A stretch of DNA of 6,748 bases from Ruminiclostridium sp. (GCA_021442645.1 JABUSR010000099.1:1-6748); one strand, 5' to 3'. Positions 1-4,670 are shown, numbered from the stretch's first letter. A program made the numbers and translations. The notes: generated from the sequence alone by a model not told the origin.

Positions 1-59
1 GTTAGAGCACCGGATTGTGGTTCCGGGTGTCGAGGGTTCGAGTCCCTTTACCCACCCCA
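1..59 (+). tRNA. tRNA-His (GTG), 5' part missing
   Basis: This is the 3' portion of a histidine tRNA; the window starts in the D-loop, so the acceptor 5' strand and most of the D arm are missing. The anticodon stem pairs 10-14 with 22-26 around a 7-nt loop holding GTG at 17-19, which reads histidine codons. The T arm pairs 32-36 with 44-48 around TTCGAGT. The 3' acceptor strand is 49-55. The discriminator base at 56 is C, the hallmark of tRNA-His, where C73 pairs with the extra G-1. CCA is encoded at 57-59. Confidence 0.95.
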
Positions 60-68
60 GATCTCGAG

Positions 69-98
69 AGAGAGCCGGAGCGTCGGTTCCGGCTCTCT
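69..98 (+). other. Hairpin in the tRNA-His/tRNA-Gln spacer
   Basis: A perfect 11-bp inverted repeat (69-79 with 88-98) with an 8-nt loop sits ten bases after tRNA-His. Only a short T run (98-100, then CATTAA) follows, so it would be a weak intrinsic terminator at best. No promoter is visible between it and tRNA-Gln, so a role as a partial terminator or a processing/stability hairpin in one multi-tRNA transcript is more likely. The structure is seen; the role is inferred. Confidence 0.5.
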
Positions 99-117
99 TT
101 CATTAACACCTTGATAA

Positions 118-192
118 TGGGGTGTCGCCAAGTGGTAAGGCACGGGACTTTGACTCCCGCATTCGCTGGTTCGAGTCCGGCCACCCCAGCCA
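118..192 (+). tRNA. tRNA-Gln (TTG)
   Basis: Complete 75-nt glutamine tRNA. The acceptor strands 118-124 (TGGGGTG) and 182-188 (CACCCCA) pair fully. The anticodon stem pairs 143-147 with 155-159, and the loop carries TTG at 150-152, reading CAA and, by wobble, CAG. The T loop is TTCGAGT. G at 189 is the discriminator and CCA is encoded at 190-192. It starts 58 nt after tRNA-His and ends 30 nt before tRNA-Lys, so the three are probably one operon. Confidence 0.97.
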
Positions 193-222
193 GACTTTTT
201 CCCAACATGAACATAGAGAGAT

Positions 223-298
223 GACCCAGTAGCTCAGTCGGCAGAGCACCTGCCTTTTAAGCAGGGTGTCCGGGGTTCGAATCCCCGCTGGGTCACCA
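223..298 (+). tRNA. tRNA-Lys (TTT)
   Basis: Complete 76-nt lysine tRNA. The acceptor stem pairs 223-229 (GACCCAG) with 288-294 (CTGGGTC). The anticodon stem pairs 249-253 with 261-265, with TTT at 256-258. The T arm has CGGGG / CCCCG around TTCGAAT. Discriminator A is at 295 and encoded CCA at 296-298. It is the last gene of the tRNA cluster and is followed within 7 nt by a strong hairpin. Confidence 0.98.
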
Positions 299-346
299 AA
301 AATGCAAACCACCTAACCCGTATGTCGGGTTAGGTGGTTTGTGTTC
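298..346. terminator. Bidirectional terminator between tRNA operon and LysR gene
   Basis: A perfect 16-bp stem (305-320 with 326-341) closes a 5-nt loop. Read leftward it is followed by GCATTTTTGG, a five-T run, which suits termination of the minus-strand LysR gene. Read rightward the stem ends in TTTG and is followed by TGTTCT, a weaker tail that could still end the tRNA transcript. It lies between convergent units, where a shared terminator is expected. Confidence 0.8.
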
Positions 347-448
347 TGGTGGCCCGTGAAAACGGTATCACGACGACCGGAGGCTAAAAAATGGGGGTGC
401 CCTGCTTTGGACCGAGGAGTGTCGCTGAGGCCCGTGGGGGGCGGTTTC

Positions 449-1321
449 TTATCGTATGCCCATCGTGATCCTAGCGCTGTCCAGAAATCGTCTGGCAGCG
501 GGAGAGAGGTCTTCCAGACTGACCATAGCGGCGCCCAGCTGCCGATAGGCTCTGGGGACCAGCGGGAGAGCTTTGACGCCGGCGGGCATGTCCTGGAGAT
601 AAAGTCCGGGAAGGACACTGACCCCCAGGCCGGTGGCCACCATATTCAGTATGGCCAGTTCATCTTTAGAAGACCAGCAGACATTGGGGCGAAAGCCGGA
701 ATCCTTCAGCAGGCGGGGAATGTCGTGATCGTGTGCATCGTCTTCCATGATGAAGGGTTCACCCCTCAACTGGTCCAGGGAGATTTCGCGGGCTTCGCTC
801 AGGGGATGCCCCTCTGGGACTACAGCGCACAGGTCATCCTGAACGAACTGAATCCACTGGTGGTTGTAGTTGGGTTGACGGCTATAGAGAAGCAGGTCCA
901 CAGAGCCCTCGCGCAGCCACTGGTCCAAATCCTCCTGGCCGCTCTCTCGGATTGAAAGGGTGATACCAGGGTAACGGGAGGTGAAGTCCCGGAGGATGCC
1001 CGGCATCCAGAACCGGGAGATGCAGGGGAAGACCCCAACAGATACAGTACCGACTGCCAGGCCACGGATATCTGCTACCTCCTGCTCCAGCATCTGGCTC
1101 TTGTGATGGAGGTCCCGGAGAATAGGGAGAATGCGCATACAGTCGGCGGTGGGACGCACCCCAGAACGGGAGCGCACAAGAAGAGGAAAACCCACCTCGG
1201 ACTCCATGGCTTTGATGATATAGCTGAGCCCTGACTGGGTGTAGCCCAGTTGTTCTGCGGCCCGGGTGATATTGCCAATGTCAATGGTAGTGAGAAGAGC
1301 GTTGCGTTTGTTTTGATCCAT
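449..1321 (-). CDS. LysR-family transcriptional regulator
   Basis: This 290-residue protein has the usual length and architecture of a LysR-type DNA-binding regulator. The N-terminal winged helix-turn-helix spans about residues 3-62; its recognition region follows the family pattern (AAEQLGYTQSGLSYIIKAME, about 21-40, then a wing segment with LLVRSRSGVRPT). A linker helix (about 63-88) leads to a periplasmic-binding-protein-like effector domain from about residue 89, containing GTVSVGVFPC and GLGVSVLPG. The effector cannot be named from sequence. The start is supported by GAAAGGG about 7 nt upstream on the minus strand. It is convergent with the tRNA operon and divergent from a small-gene/RNA region that is its most likely target. 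It is not adjacent to dapA, and nothing here shows that it controls lysine synthesis. LysR proteins commonly regulate their own promoter. Confidence 0.93.
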   Translation of the reverse strand: MDQNKRNALLTTIDIGNITRAAEQLGYTQSGLSYIIKAMESEVGFPLLVRSRSGVRPTADCMRILPILRDLHHKSQMLEQEVADIRGLAVGTVSVGVFPCISRFWMPGILRDFTSRYPGITLSIRESGQEDLDQWLREGSVDLLLYSRQPNYNHQWIQFVQDDLCAVVPEGHPLSEAREISLDQLRGEPFIMEDDAHDHDIPRLLKDSGFRPNVCWSSKDELAILNMVATGLGVSVLPGLYLQDMPAGVKALPLVPRAYRQLGAAMVSLEDLSPAARRFLDSARITMGIR

Positions 1322-1352
1322 AGCGAGACCCTTTCAAGAAGAATATCTGATG

Positions 1353-1395
1353 GATTGTATTTAAAAACACCATTTTACAAATGATTGTATTCAAA
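1353..1395. promoter_or_regulatory. Candidate LysR-type operator with direct and inverted repeats
   Basis: GATTGTATTYAAA occurs at 1353-1365 and again at 1383-1395, 30 bp apart (about three helical turns). TACAA at 1376-1380 lies between the two TTGTA cores (1355-1359 and 1385-1389), giving TACAA-N4-TTGTA and TTGTA-N16-TACAA dyads. The array covers the -35 of the rightward promoter and the start region of the LysR promoter. This fits autoregulatory LysR binding, where family sites often contain a T-N11-A dyad and extend over several turns. Binding itself is inferred. Confidence 0.45.
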
Positions 1396-1402
1396 GTATA
1401 GC
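1374..1402 (+). promoter_or_regulatory. Predicted rightward promoter for a short transcript
   Basis: TTTACA (1374-1379), a 17-nt spacer and TATAGC (1397-1402) form a good housekeeping-type promoter with a predicted start at about 1409. It lies back-to-back with the LysR promoter, and the -10 elements overlap. The -35 sits inside the candidate LysR operator. Confidence 0.5.
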
Positions 1403-1423
1403 GTAGCCGAGGGAAGAAAGCAA
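1395..1423 (-). promoter_or_regulatory. Predicted promoter of the LysR gene
   Basis: Read on the minus strand, TTGCTT (plus coordinates 1418-1423) is followed after exactly 17 nt by TATACT (1395-1400). This predicts a start near 1388 and a leader of about 65 nt before the LysR ATG. The -10 overlaps that of a predicted rightward promoter, so the two may exclude each other. Found by eye. Confidence 0.5.
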
Positions 1424-1545
1424 GGGGGAATCTTTCCGTTCTGCGTGGACGCTCATCCTTTCCTAAAAGAGTCCCTGTATCCACGTACGTGTCTTAGACA
1501 AGGGCCCGCCGTAAAAAGTATCTGCCCTGCGGCAGAAGATTTTTT
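1409..1545 (+). ncRNA. Candidate small RNA or attenuated leader, about 137 nt
   Basis: The stretch runs from the predicted start at about 1409 to an intrinsic terminator at 1521-1545. Internal pairing includes CGTGGA (1444-1449) with TCCACG (1480-1485), or alternatively GGAC (1447-1450) with GTCC (1471-1474), and a small TGTC-TTA-GACA hairpin. No convincing short gene lies inside: the open frame across it has no good start and runs through the terminator. It could be an independent sRNA or a leader whose terminator limits read-through into the 63-aa gene downstream. No known RNA family was recognised. Confidence 0.4.
1521..1545 (+). terminator. Intrinsic terminator of the short rightward transcript
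   Basis: TCTGCC (1521-1526) pairs with GGCAGA (1531-1536) around a CTGC loop. After AGA comes a run of six T (1540-1545). The stem is short but GC-rich. It points rightward, where no coding gene precedes it, so it implies a non-coding or leader transcript. Confidence 0.65.
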
Positions 1546-1613
1546 AACCTCAGAACAAAAGATATGTGTCATTATGATGAGACAATTTGATGGAAATAAT
1601 GCAATTCTCTCGT

Positions 1614-1642
1614 TTTACACCCAGTGCAAACGGGAGTATAGT
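1614..1642 (+). promoter_or_regulatory. Promoter of the 63-aa membrane protein gene
   Basis: TTTACA (1614-1619), a 17-nt spacer and TATAGT (1637-1642) closely match the housekeeping consensus. The predicted start is near 1649, giving a leader of about 80 nt. It lies after the 1521-1545 terminator, so the small gene can be expressed independently of the upstream transcript. Confidence 0.65.
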
Positions 1643-1730
1643 ACAGATAGAAGGTAAAAAGAGGAAAATTCCCCCTTCTCTCTGCGTAGCAGAACAGTGT
1701 ATGACGCACCTAATCGAAAGGAGCTTACGT

Positions 1731-1922
1731 ATGGAAAAGACGGATAATTCCAAGTTTATGATGTTCGCATGGTTGGTTATGTTGGTGGCGTATGTGGTAG
1801 CCGTGGGGCTTTCCGGTGTTGCTGACAGAGTGCCCTTCGCCATCTGCGGGGCCTTTGGTGCCATTGGTCTGGCCCAGTCTTGGGCCAATCTAATCGATAG
1901 AGAAAAGAAAAATAGAGCATAA
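1731..1922 (+). CDS. Small two-helix membrane protein, 63 aa, function unknown
   Basis: I do not recognise a family. The product has a short charged N-terminus (MEKTDNSK), a hydrophobic segment at about residues 9-29 and a second at about 33-50, separated by a turn containing ADR. It ends in a basic/charged tail (LIDREKKNRA). This predicts a two-pass inner-membrane protein with both ends on the same face, probably cytoplasmic given the positive tail. An in-frame ATG exists upstream at 1587, but 1731 is preferred because AAAGGAG sits 7 nt before it and the predicted promoter start (about 1649) lies after 1587. It has its own promoter and is flanked by two predicted small RNAs. No terminator is seen directly after it, so its transcript may run to the hairpin at 2139-2174. 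A toxin-like or stress membrane peptide is possible but unsupported. Confidence 0.75.
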   Translation: MEKTDNSKFMMFAWLVMLVAYVVAVGLSGVADRVPFAICGAFGAIGLAQSWANLIDREKKNRA

Positions 1923-1965
1923 CAAACCATAAGAAGTTTTAATGGATGTCAAATGTTTTTCTTGT

Positions 1966-1994
1966 TTTACAAATGAGAAAAAACATGGTATCCT
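1966..1994 (+). promoter_or_regulatory. Predicted promoter of the second small RNA
   Basis: TTTACA (1966-1971), a 17-nt spacer and TATCCT (1989-1994) predict a start at about 2001. The -35 lies in TTTTACAAATGA (1965-1976), identical and in the same register to 1373-1384 in the LysR operator region. A local TTGT-TTT-ACAA palindrome (1962-1972) overlaps it. The -10 is weaker than in the other promoters. Confidence 0.5.
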
Positions 1995-2000
1995 CAAATC

Positions 2001-2170
2001 ATCAACCAGACGGTCAGCCTTGCACACCCCAAGGCAGACCATGTATTGAAGCCGAATCAGAGCCCTTCTATTCTCTCTCCTAACAGGGCCCCAGTGTCTT
2101 AGTGCTCTCTTGAGACCGTCCGGCTTCCCCGTAAGCAGCCACAGTGGAGCCATCCACTGTGGTTTCTTCA
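2001..2170 (+). ncRNA. Candidate structured small RNA, about 170 nt
   Basis: No gene is supported here, yet the stretch has a promoter at its left end and a strong terminator at its right end. Pairings seen: GACGGTC (2009-2015) with GACCGTC (2114-2120) as a long-range closing helix; GCCTTG (2017-2022) with CAAGGC (2030-2035) as a local hairpin; and GCCCT (2062-2066) with AGGGC (2085-2089), or alternatively AGAGC (2059-2063) with GCTCT (2104-2108). A pyrimidine-rich, probably unpaired stretch (about 2066-2081, containing CTCTCTCCT) is complementary to Shine-Dalgarno-like sequence, as in CU-loop regulatory RNAs. Length and a closed long-range helix also leave 6S RNA possible, but the long imperfect rod of 6S is not evident. 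It lacks the SRP RNA GGAAG hallmark. Confidence 0.5.
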
Positions 2171-2174
2171 TCTT
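2139..2174 (+). terminator. Strong intrinsic terminator after the small RNA
   Basis: CCACAGTGGA (2139-2148) pairs perfectly with TCCACTGTGG (2153-2162) around a 4-nt loop and is followed by TTTCTTCATCTT. It points rightward and would end the ~170-nt RNA and any read-through from the 63-aa gene. Confidence 0.8.
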
Positions 2175-2215
2175 CCCACGGGTGTGGGCCCGGGGAACAG
2201 CAGCGGGGGGATCCC

Positions 2216-2253
2216 AAAAGAGAAAAAGCAGCGCTCCCGGAGTGGGAGCGCTG
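2216..2253 (-). terminator. Intrinsic terminator of the 82-aa gene
   Basis: CAGCGCTCCC (2229-2238) and GGGAGCGCTG (2244-2253) form a perfect 10-bp GC-rich stem with a 5-nt loop. On the minus strand it is followed by CTTTTTCTCTTTT. It lies 27 nt past the stop codon of the minus-strand 82-aa gene and supports that gene being real. Confidence 0.9.
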
Positions 2254-2279
2254 TTAAGGCAGGGTCCTCTTCTGAAACC

Positions 2280-2528
2280 TTATTTCTTATCAGTATTCTT
2301 TTCGGCATTTTTTCTGGCCAGTCGACGGGCGGCCTCCTTGTCCACCTCTTCCTCCATCCAGAGATGGAACTCGATGCTGTCCATGTCATGAAAGGGGCTG
2401 ACAGTTGGCTCGTCGTTCTCCTGGGGCTCTTCCTCTGCAGTGGGGAAAATCCCCATCATCGCCAAGTCAAAGGCGTCCATGGAGCTGAAAATATCGGCGC
2501 CAACAGGGAAATCATTCTTTTTGTCCAT
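2280..2528 (-). CDS. Small acidic protein of unknown function, 82 aa
   Basis: I do not recognise a family. The protein has no membrane segment or signal peptide. Residues 1-30 hold hydrophobic patches (ADIFSSMDAFDLAMMGIF), residues 31-62 are strongly acidic (AEEEPQENDEP and MEEEVDKE), and the C-terminal third (about 58-82) is a charged, likely helical segment with a basic end (ARRLARKNAEKN). It is probably cytosolic, perhaps a partner or adaptor protein. The start is supported by GGAGAGGTG about 8 nt upstream on the minus strand. The gene has its own near-consensus promoter and a textbook terminator, so it looks like a genuine single-gene unit despite its size. It is transcribed away from dapA, and its promoter lies about 75 bp from the dapA promoter. 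No functional link to lysine synthesis is visible. Confidence 0.75.
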   Translation of the reverse strand: MDKKNDFPVGADIFSSMDAFDLAMMGIFPTAEEEPQENDEPTVSPFHDMDSIEFHLWMEEEVDKEAARRLARKNAEKNTDKK

Positions 2529-2588
2529 GTGGGATGCACCTCTCCGAGTAGTTTGTGTGCGGTGGAAAACCTCACATTTTCAGCCCCT

Positions 2589-2617
2589 ACTATACCATAA
2601 ATCCGGGCCCTTGTCAT
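2589..2617 (-). promoter_or_regulatory. Promoter of the 82-aa gene
   Basis: On the minus strand, ATGACA (plus 2612-2617) and TATAGT (plus 2589-2594) are separated by 17 nt, close to the housekeeping consensus. The predicted start is near 2582, with a leader of about 54 nt. Confidence 0.6.
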
Positions 2618-2691
2618 CCTTTTGTCGAAAATCCCATGAAATGAGGACGGAGGCGGGATGGATTTCAGGGAGAAAAACTGAGCAATCCCCC

Positions 2692-2720
2692 TTGACAAAC
2701 GGATAAAAATGAAATAGTAT
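2692..2720 (+). promoter_or_regulatory. Promoter of the dapA-dapB-lysA operon
   Basis: Consensus TTGACA (2692-2697), a 17-nt spacer and TAGTAT (2715-2720). The predicted start at about 2727 falls just before the riboswitch P1 helix, which is the expected arrangement. It is the strongest promoter match in the window. Confidence 0.8.
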
Positions 2721-2730
2721 AAAGCCAAAC

Positions 2731-2905
2731 CAGAGATAGAGGTGCGTTTTGCCATGAGTAACCGTTGCCAATGCTGTGCAGAGCAGGGGCGGGGAAAGGG
2801 GCAGACGCCGAAGTTGGGCTTCACTGCAAGGGAGTCCAGGCTGGGCGGGCAAACGAACAGTTGTCCGACTGTCGCAAATTTCCATTTGCGGAGGGCTATC
2901 CTTGA
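2731..2905 (+). promoter_or_regulatory. Lysine riboswitch (L box) aptamer
   Basis: The leader carries the conserved lysine-riboswitch blocks in order: AGAGGTGCG (2738-2746), GAGTAAC (2756-2762), GACGCCGAAG (2804-2813), GGCTGGG (2829-2835), CTGTC (2869-2873) and GGAGGGCTATC (2890-2900). P1 forms between GATAG (2735-2739) and CTATC (2896-2900). A P4 stem forms between CGGGCAAAC (2836-2844) and GTTGTCCG (2850s-2860s). P5 is a near-perfect CGCAAA / TTTGCG hairpin just before the 3' block. The family binds L-lysine in a five-helix junction and represses lysine synthesis or transport genes. The position before dapA fits. The length (about 175 nt) is typical. Confidence 0.95.
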
Positions 2906-2953
2906 TATAACACCACGGCGGTTTTCCGTCAGTGGCTATTGATGTTTATCAAG
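2901..2953 (+). promoter_or_regulatory. Riboswitch antiterminator helix
   Basis: CTTGATA (2901-2907) and AACA (2909-2912) can pair with TATCAAG (2947-2953) and TGTT (2943-2946), with one bulged T. An internal CCAC...GTGG / ACGG...CCGT hairpin fits between the strands. The 3' strand overlaps the first strand of the terminator (2948-2954), so the two folds exclude each other. The 5' strand abuts P1, so lysine-stabilised P1 can disfavour it. Confidence 0.75.
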
Positions 2954-2986
2954 CAAGCTATCCCGCATAGCGCGCTTGATTTTTTT
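2948..2986 (+). terminator. Lysine-responsive terminator before dapA
   Basis: ATCAAGC (2948-2954) pairs with GCTTGAT (2974-2980). After a small AA/GC internal loop, GCTAT (2957-2961) pairs with ATAGC (2967-2971) around CCCGC. Seven T (2980-2986) follow. It is an intrinsic terminator about 50 nt before the dapA start, expected to form when lysine is bound. Confidence 0.9.
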
Positions 2987-3035
2987 GTTTTTAAATCAAA
3001 CGCGACGACAAACAATATGCAGGAGGAATTGAACC

Positions 3036-3929
3036 ATGAAAAGAGAGAATCCTATTTTTAAGGGTATCGCAACTGCACTGATTACCCCCACCACCCCCGA
3101 CGGCGTTGACTACGGCCGTATGGAGGCCCTGATTGACTGGCAGATCGCCCAGGGAATCAACGCACTGGTCATCTGCGGCACCACCGGCGAGAGTTCTACC
3201 CTCACCGATGCAGAGCACCGTGAAGTCATGCGACGCGCCATTCAGTACATCAATGGCCGCGTTCCTGTCATCTGCGGCACCGGCAGCAACGAGACCGACT
3301 ACGCTGTGGAGTTGACCAAGAGTGCCTGTGCCGACGGTGCCGACGCGGTCCTAGTGGTGACTCCCTACTACAACAAGACCACGCAGAAGGGTCTGGTCAA
3401 GATGTACAGCACCATCGCTGATGCCAGCACCAAGCCCGTTATCCTCTATAACGTGCCCTCCCGTACCGGTATCGGCATCAACCCAGAGACCTATGTGGCA
3501 CTGTCTGAGCACCCCAACATCTGTGCCATCAAGGAGGCCAACAGCGACATCTCTAAGATTGTGGAGACATTCTCCCTGGTGGGCGACAAGCTGGACATCT
3601 ACTCCGGCAACGATGACCAGATTGTTCCGATTTTGGCCATGGGCGGCATGGGCTGTATCTCCGTTCTGTCCAACGTGATTCCAGCCGGCACCGTGGCTAT
3701 CACCGATAAGTTCTTTGCCGGTGATGTGGCAGGCTCTGCCAAGCTCCAGTGCGACTACATGCCTCTGGTCCGTTCTCTGTTCTGCGAGAGCAACCCCATC
3801 CCCGTAAAGGCCGCCATGGCTGCTATGGGCTATTGTGAGAATTTCCTGCGTTTGCCTCTCGTTCCTATGGAGGAAGATCACTACCAGACCATGATTCAGC
3901 GGATGCGCGCTCTGGGCATCTCCGTGTAA
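3036..3929 (+). CDS. dapA: 4-hydroxy-tetrahydrodipicolinate synthase
   Basis: DapA condenses pyruvate with L-aspartate-4-semialdehyde, the first committed step of the diaminopimelate/lysine pathway, in the cytoplasm. The 297-residue length is normal for this (beta/alpha)8 aldolase. The catalytic set is present: Schiff-base Lys166 in the AIKEAN segment, Tyr138 in YNVPSRTG, Thr49-Thr50 in GTTGES, Tyr111-Tyr112 in TPYYNK, and Arg143 for the incoming aldehyde. GNDD (191-194) and GGMGCISV (203-210) follow the family pattern. The start is fixed by AGGAGG at 3021-3026. It is first in the operon, under the lysine riboswitch, with dapB 15 nt downstream. Residues matching E. coli His53 and Glu84 of the lysine allosteric site appear as Asp58 and Tyr89, suggesting weak or no lysine feedback. 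Related pyruvate aldolases exist, but the dapB-lysA context makes DapA nearly certain. Confidence 0.98.
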   Translation: MKRENPIFKGIATALITPTTPDGVDYGRMEALIDWQIAQGINALVICGTTGESSTLTDAEHREVMRRAIQYINGRVPVICGTGSNETDYAVELTKSACADGADAVLVVTPYYNKTTQKGLVKMYSTIADASTKPVILYNVPSRTGIGINPETYVALSEHPNICAIKEANSDISKIVETFSLVGDKLDIYSGNDDQIVPILAMGGMGCISVLSNVIPAGTVAITDKFFAGDVAGSAKLQCDYMPLVRSLFCESNPIPVKAAMAAMGYCENFLRLPLVPMEEDHYQTMIQRMRALGISV

Positions 3930-3944
3930 GTCGGAGGGGCTTTT

Positions 3945-4670
3945 ATGAAGATCATTGTAAACGGCGCAATGGGGCGCATGGGCCAGCACGTCTGCCGGAT
4001 CGCAGGCGAGGCCGGTGCGGACCTGATTATGGTGGACCGCATTGGCGGCGAGGGTGTGTACACTGCCCTGGGCGACTATACCGGTGAGGCGGACGTAGTC
4101 ATTGACTTCACATCCCACGCTTCAGCCGGGGAATTGGCAGAGTTCTGCGCCGGTCGGGGCATCCCGTTGGTGGCGGCCACCACCGGCTACACGCCGGAGG
4201 AACTGGCACTGCTGGAGCAGGCCGCAGAGAAAGTAGCTGTGTTCCAGTCCTTCAATATGTCCGTAGGTGTGGCCCTTCTGGTCCGCCTGGTGAAGCAGGC
4301 CTCTGCCATCTTCGGCGGCTGTGATGTGGAGATTATTGAGACCCATCACAACCGTAAAGCAGACGCCCCCAGCGGCACGGCCATCATGCTGGCCAATGCT
4401 GTGAAGGAGGAGCGCCCCGATTCCGAATTTGTGTACGGTCGCTCCGGCCAGCACAAGCGCCAGCCCAATGAGGTGGGAATCCATGCGATTCGCCGGGGCA
4501 ATGTGGTTGGCGAGCACGAGGTCATCTTTGGCACAGACTACCAGACCATAACCCTGAAGCACCAGGCCCACGACCGGGCCCTCTTCGCTGAGGGCGCACT
4601 GACGGCGGCCAACTTCATTGTCAACCAGGCCCCCGGATTCTATCACATGGACGATCTTCTAGGGTCCTGA
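3945..4670 (+). CDS. dapB: 4-hydroxy-tetrahydrodipicolinate reductase
   Basis: DapB reduces the DapA product to tetrahydrodipicolinate with NAD(P)H, in the cytoplasm. The 241-residue protein has an N-terminal nucleotide-binding fold starting at residue 1 (MKIIVNGAMGRMG, glycine-rich loop about 7-13) and VVIDFTSH (51-58). The catalytic block ETHHNRKADAPSGTA (132-146) holds His134-His135 and Lys138 of the family's acid/base and substrate-binding motif. RRGNVVGEHEV (183-193) and LKHQAHDRALFAEGAL (204-219) are also typical. The start is supported by GGAGGGG about 7 nt upstream, and the 15-nt gap after dapA points to one transcript. It is slightly shorter than the E. coli enzyme (273 aa), as is common in Gram-positive bacteria. 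Cofactor preference cannot be told from sequence alone. Confidence 0.98.
   Translation: MKIIVNGAMGRMGQHVCRIAGEAGADLIMVDRIGGEGVYTALGDYTGEADVVIDFTSHASAGELAEFCAGRGIPLVAATTGYTPEELALLEQAAEKVAVFQSFNMSVGVALLVRLVKQASAIFGGCDVEIIETHHNRKADAPSGTAIMLANAVKEERPDSEFVYGRSGQHKRQPNEVGIHAIRRGNVVGEHEVIFGTDYQTITLKHQAHDRALFAEGALTAANFIVNQAPGFYHMDDLLGS

Noticed and set aside
223..298. Functional link between tRNA-Lys and the nearby lysine operon
   Set aside because: The tRNA belongs to a mixed His-Gln-Lys cluster about 2.4 kb away behind a terminator; nothing in the sequence connects them.
2..312. Open frames on both strands across the tRNA cluster (about 69-70 codons)
   Set aside because: They are translations of, or antisense to, tRNA genes, a well-known source of false proteins. 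No independent ribosome site supports them.
341..955. Plus-strand open frame of 204 codons
   Set aside because: It lies antisense to the LysR gene, whose protein matches its family over the full length.
1385..1657. Plus-strand 90-codon open frame
   Set aside because: It starts inside a predicted promoter, has no ribosome site, runs through the 1521-1545 terminator, and its protein has no recognisable pattern.
2001..2170. SRP RNA, because of an AAGGCAGA string at 2031-2038
   Set aside because: The string is short and the SRP hallmark GGAAG domain-IV hairpin is absent.
1890..2171. Minus-strand 93-codon open frame
   Set aside because: It starts inside the terminator hairpin, covers the predicted small RNA antisense, and has no ribosome site or familiar protein features.
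2184..2600. Plus-strand 138-codon open frame
   Set aside because: It is antisense to the 82-aa gene and its terminator. The minus-strand gene has promoter, ribosome site and terminator; this frame has none.
2742..2942. Plus-strand 66-codon open frame
   Set aside because: It lies entirely within the lysine riboswitch and its platform, so RNA conservation explains the sequence.
3351..4118. Minus-strand 255-codon open frame, with similar minus-strand frames at 4122-4646 and 5441-6163
   Set aside because: These are antisense shadows of dapA, dapB and lysA in GC-rich coding DNA; the plus-strand products have complete catalytic motifs.
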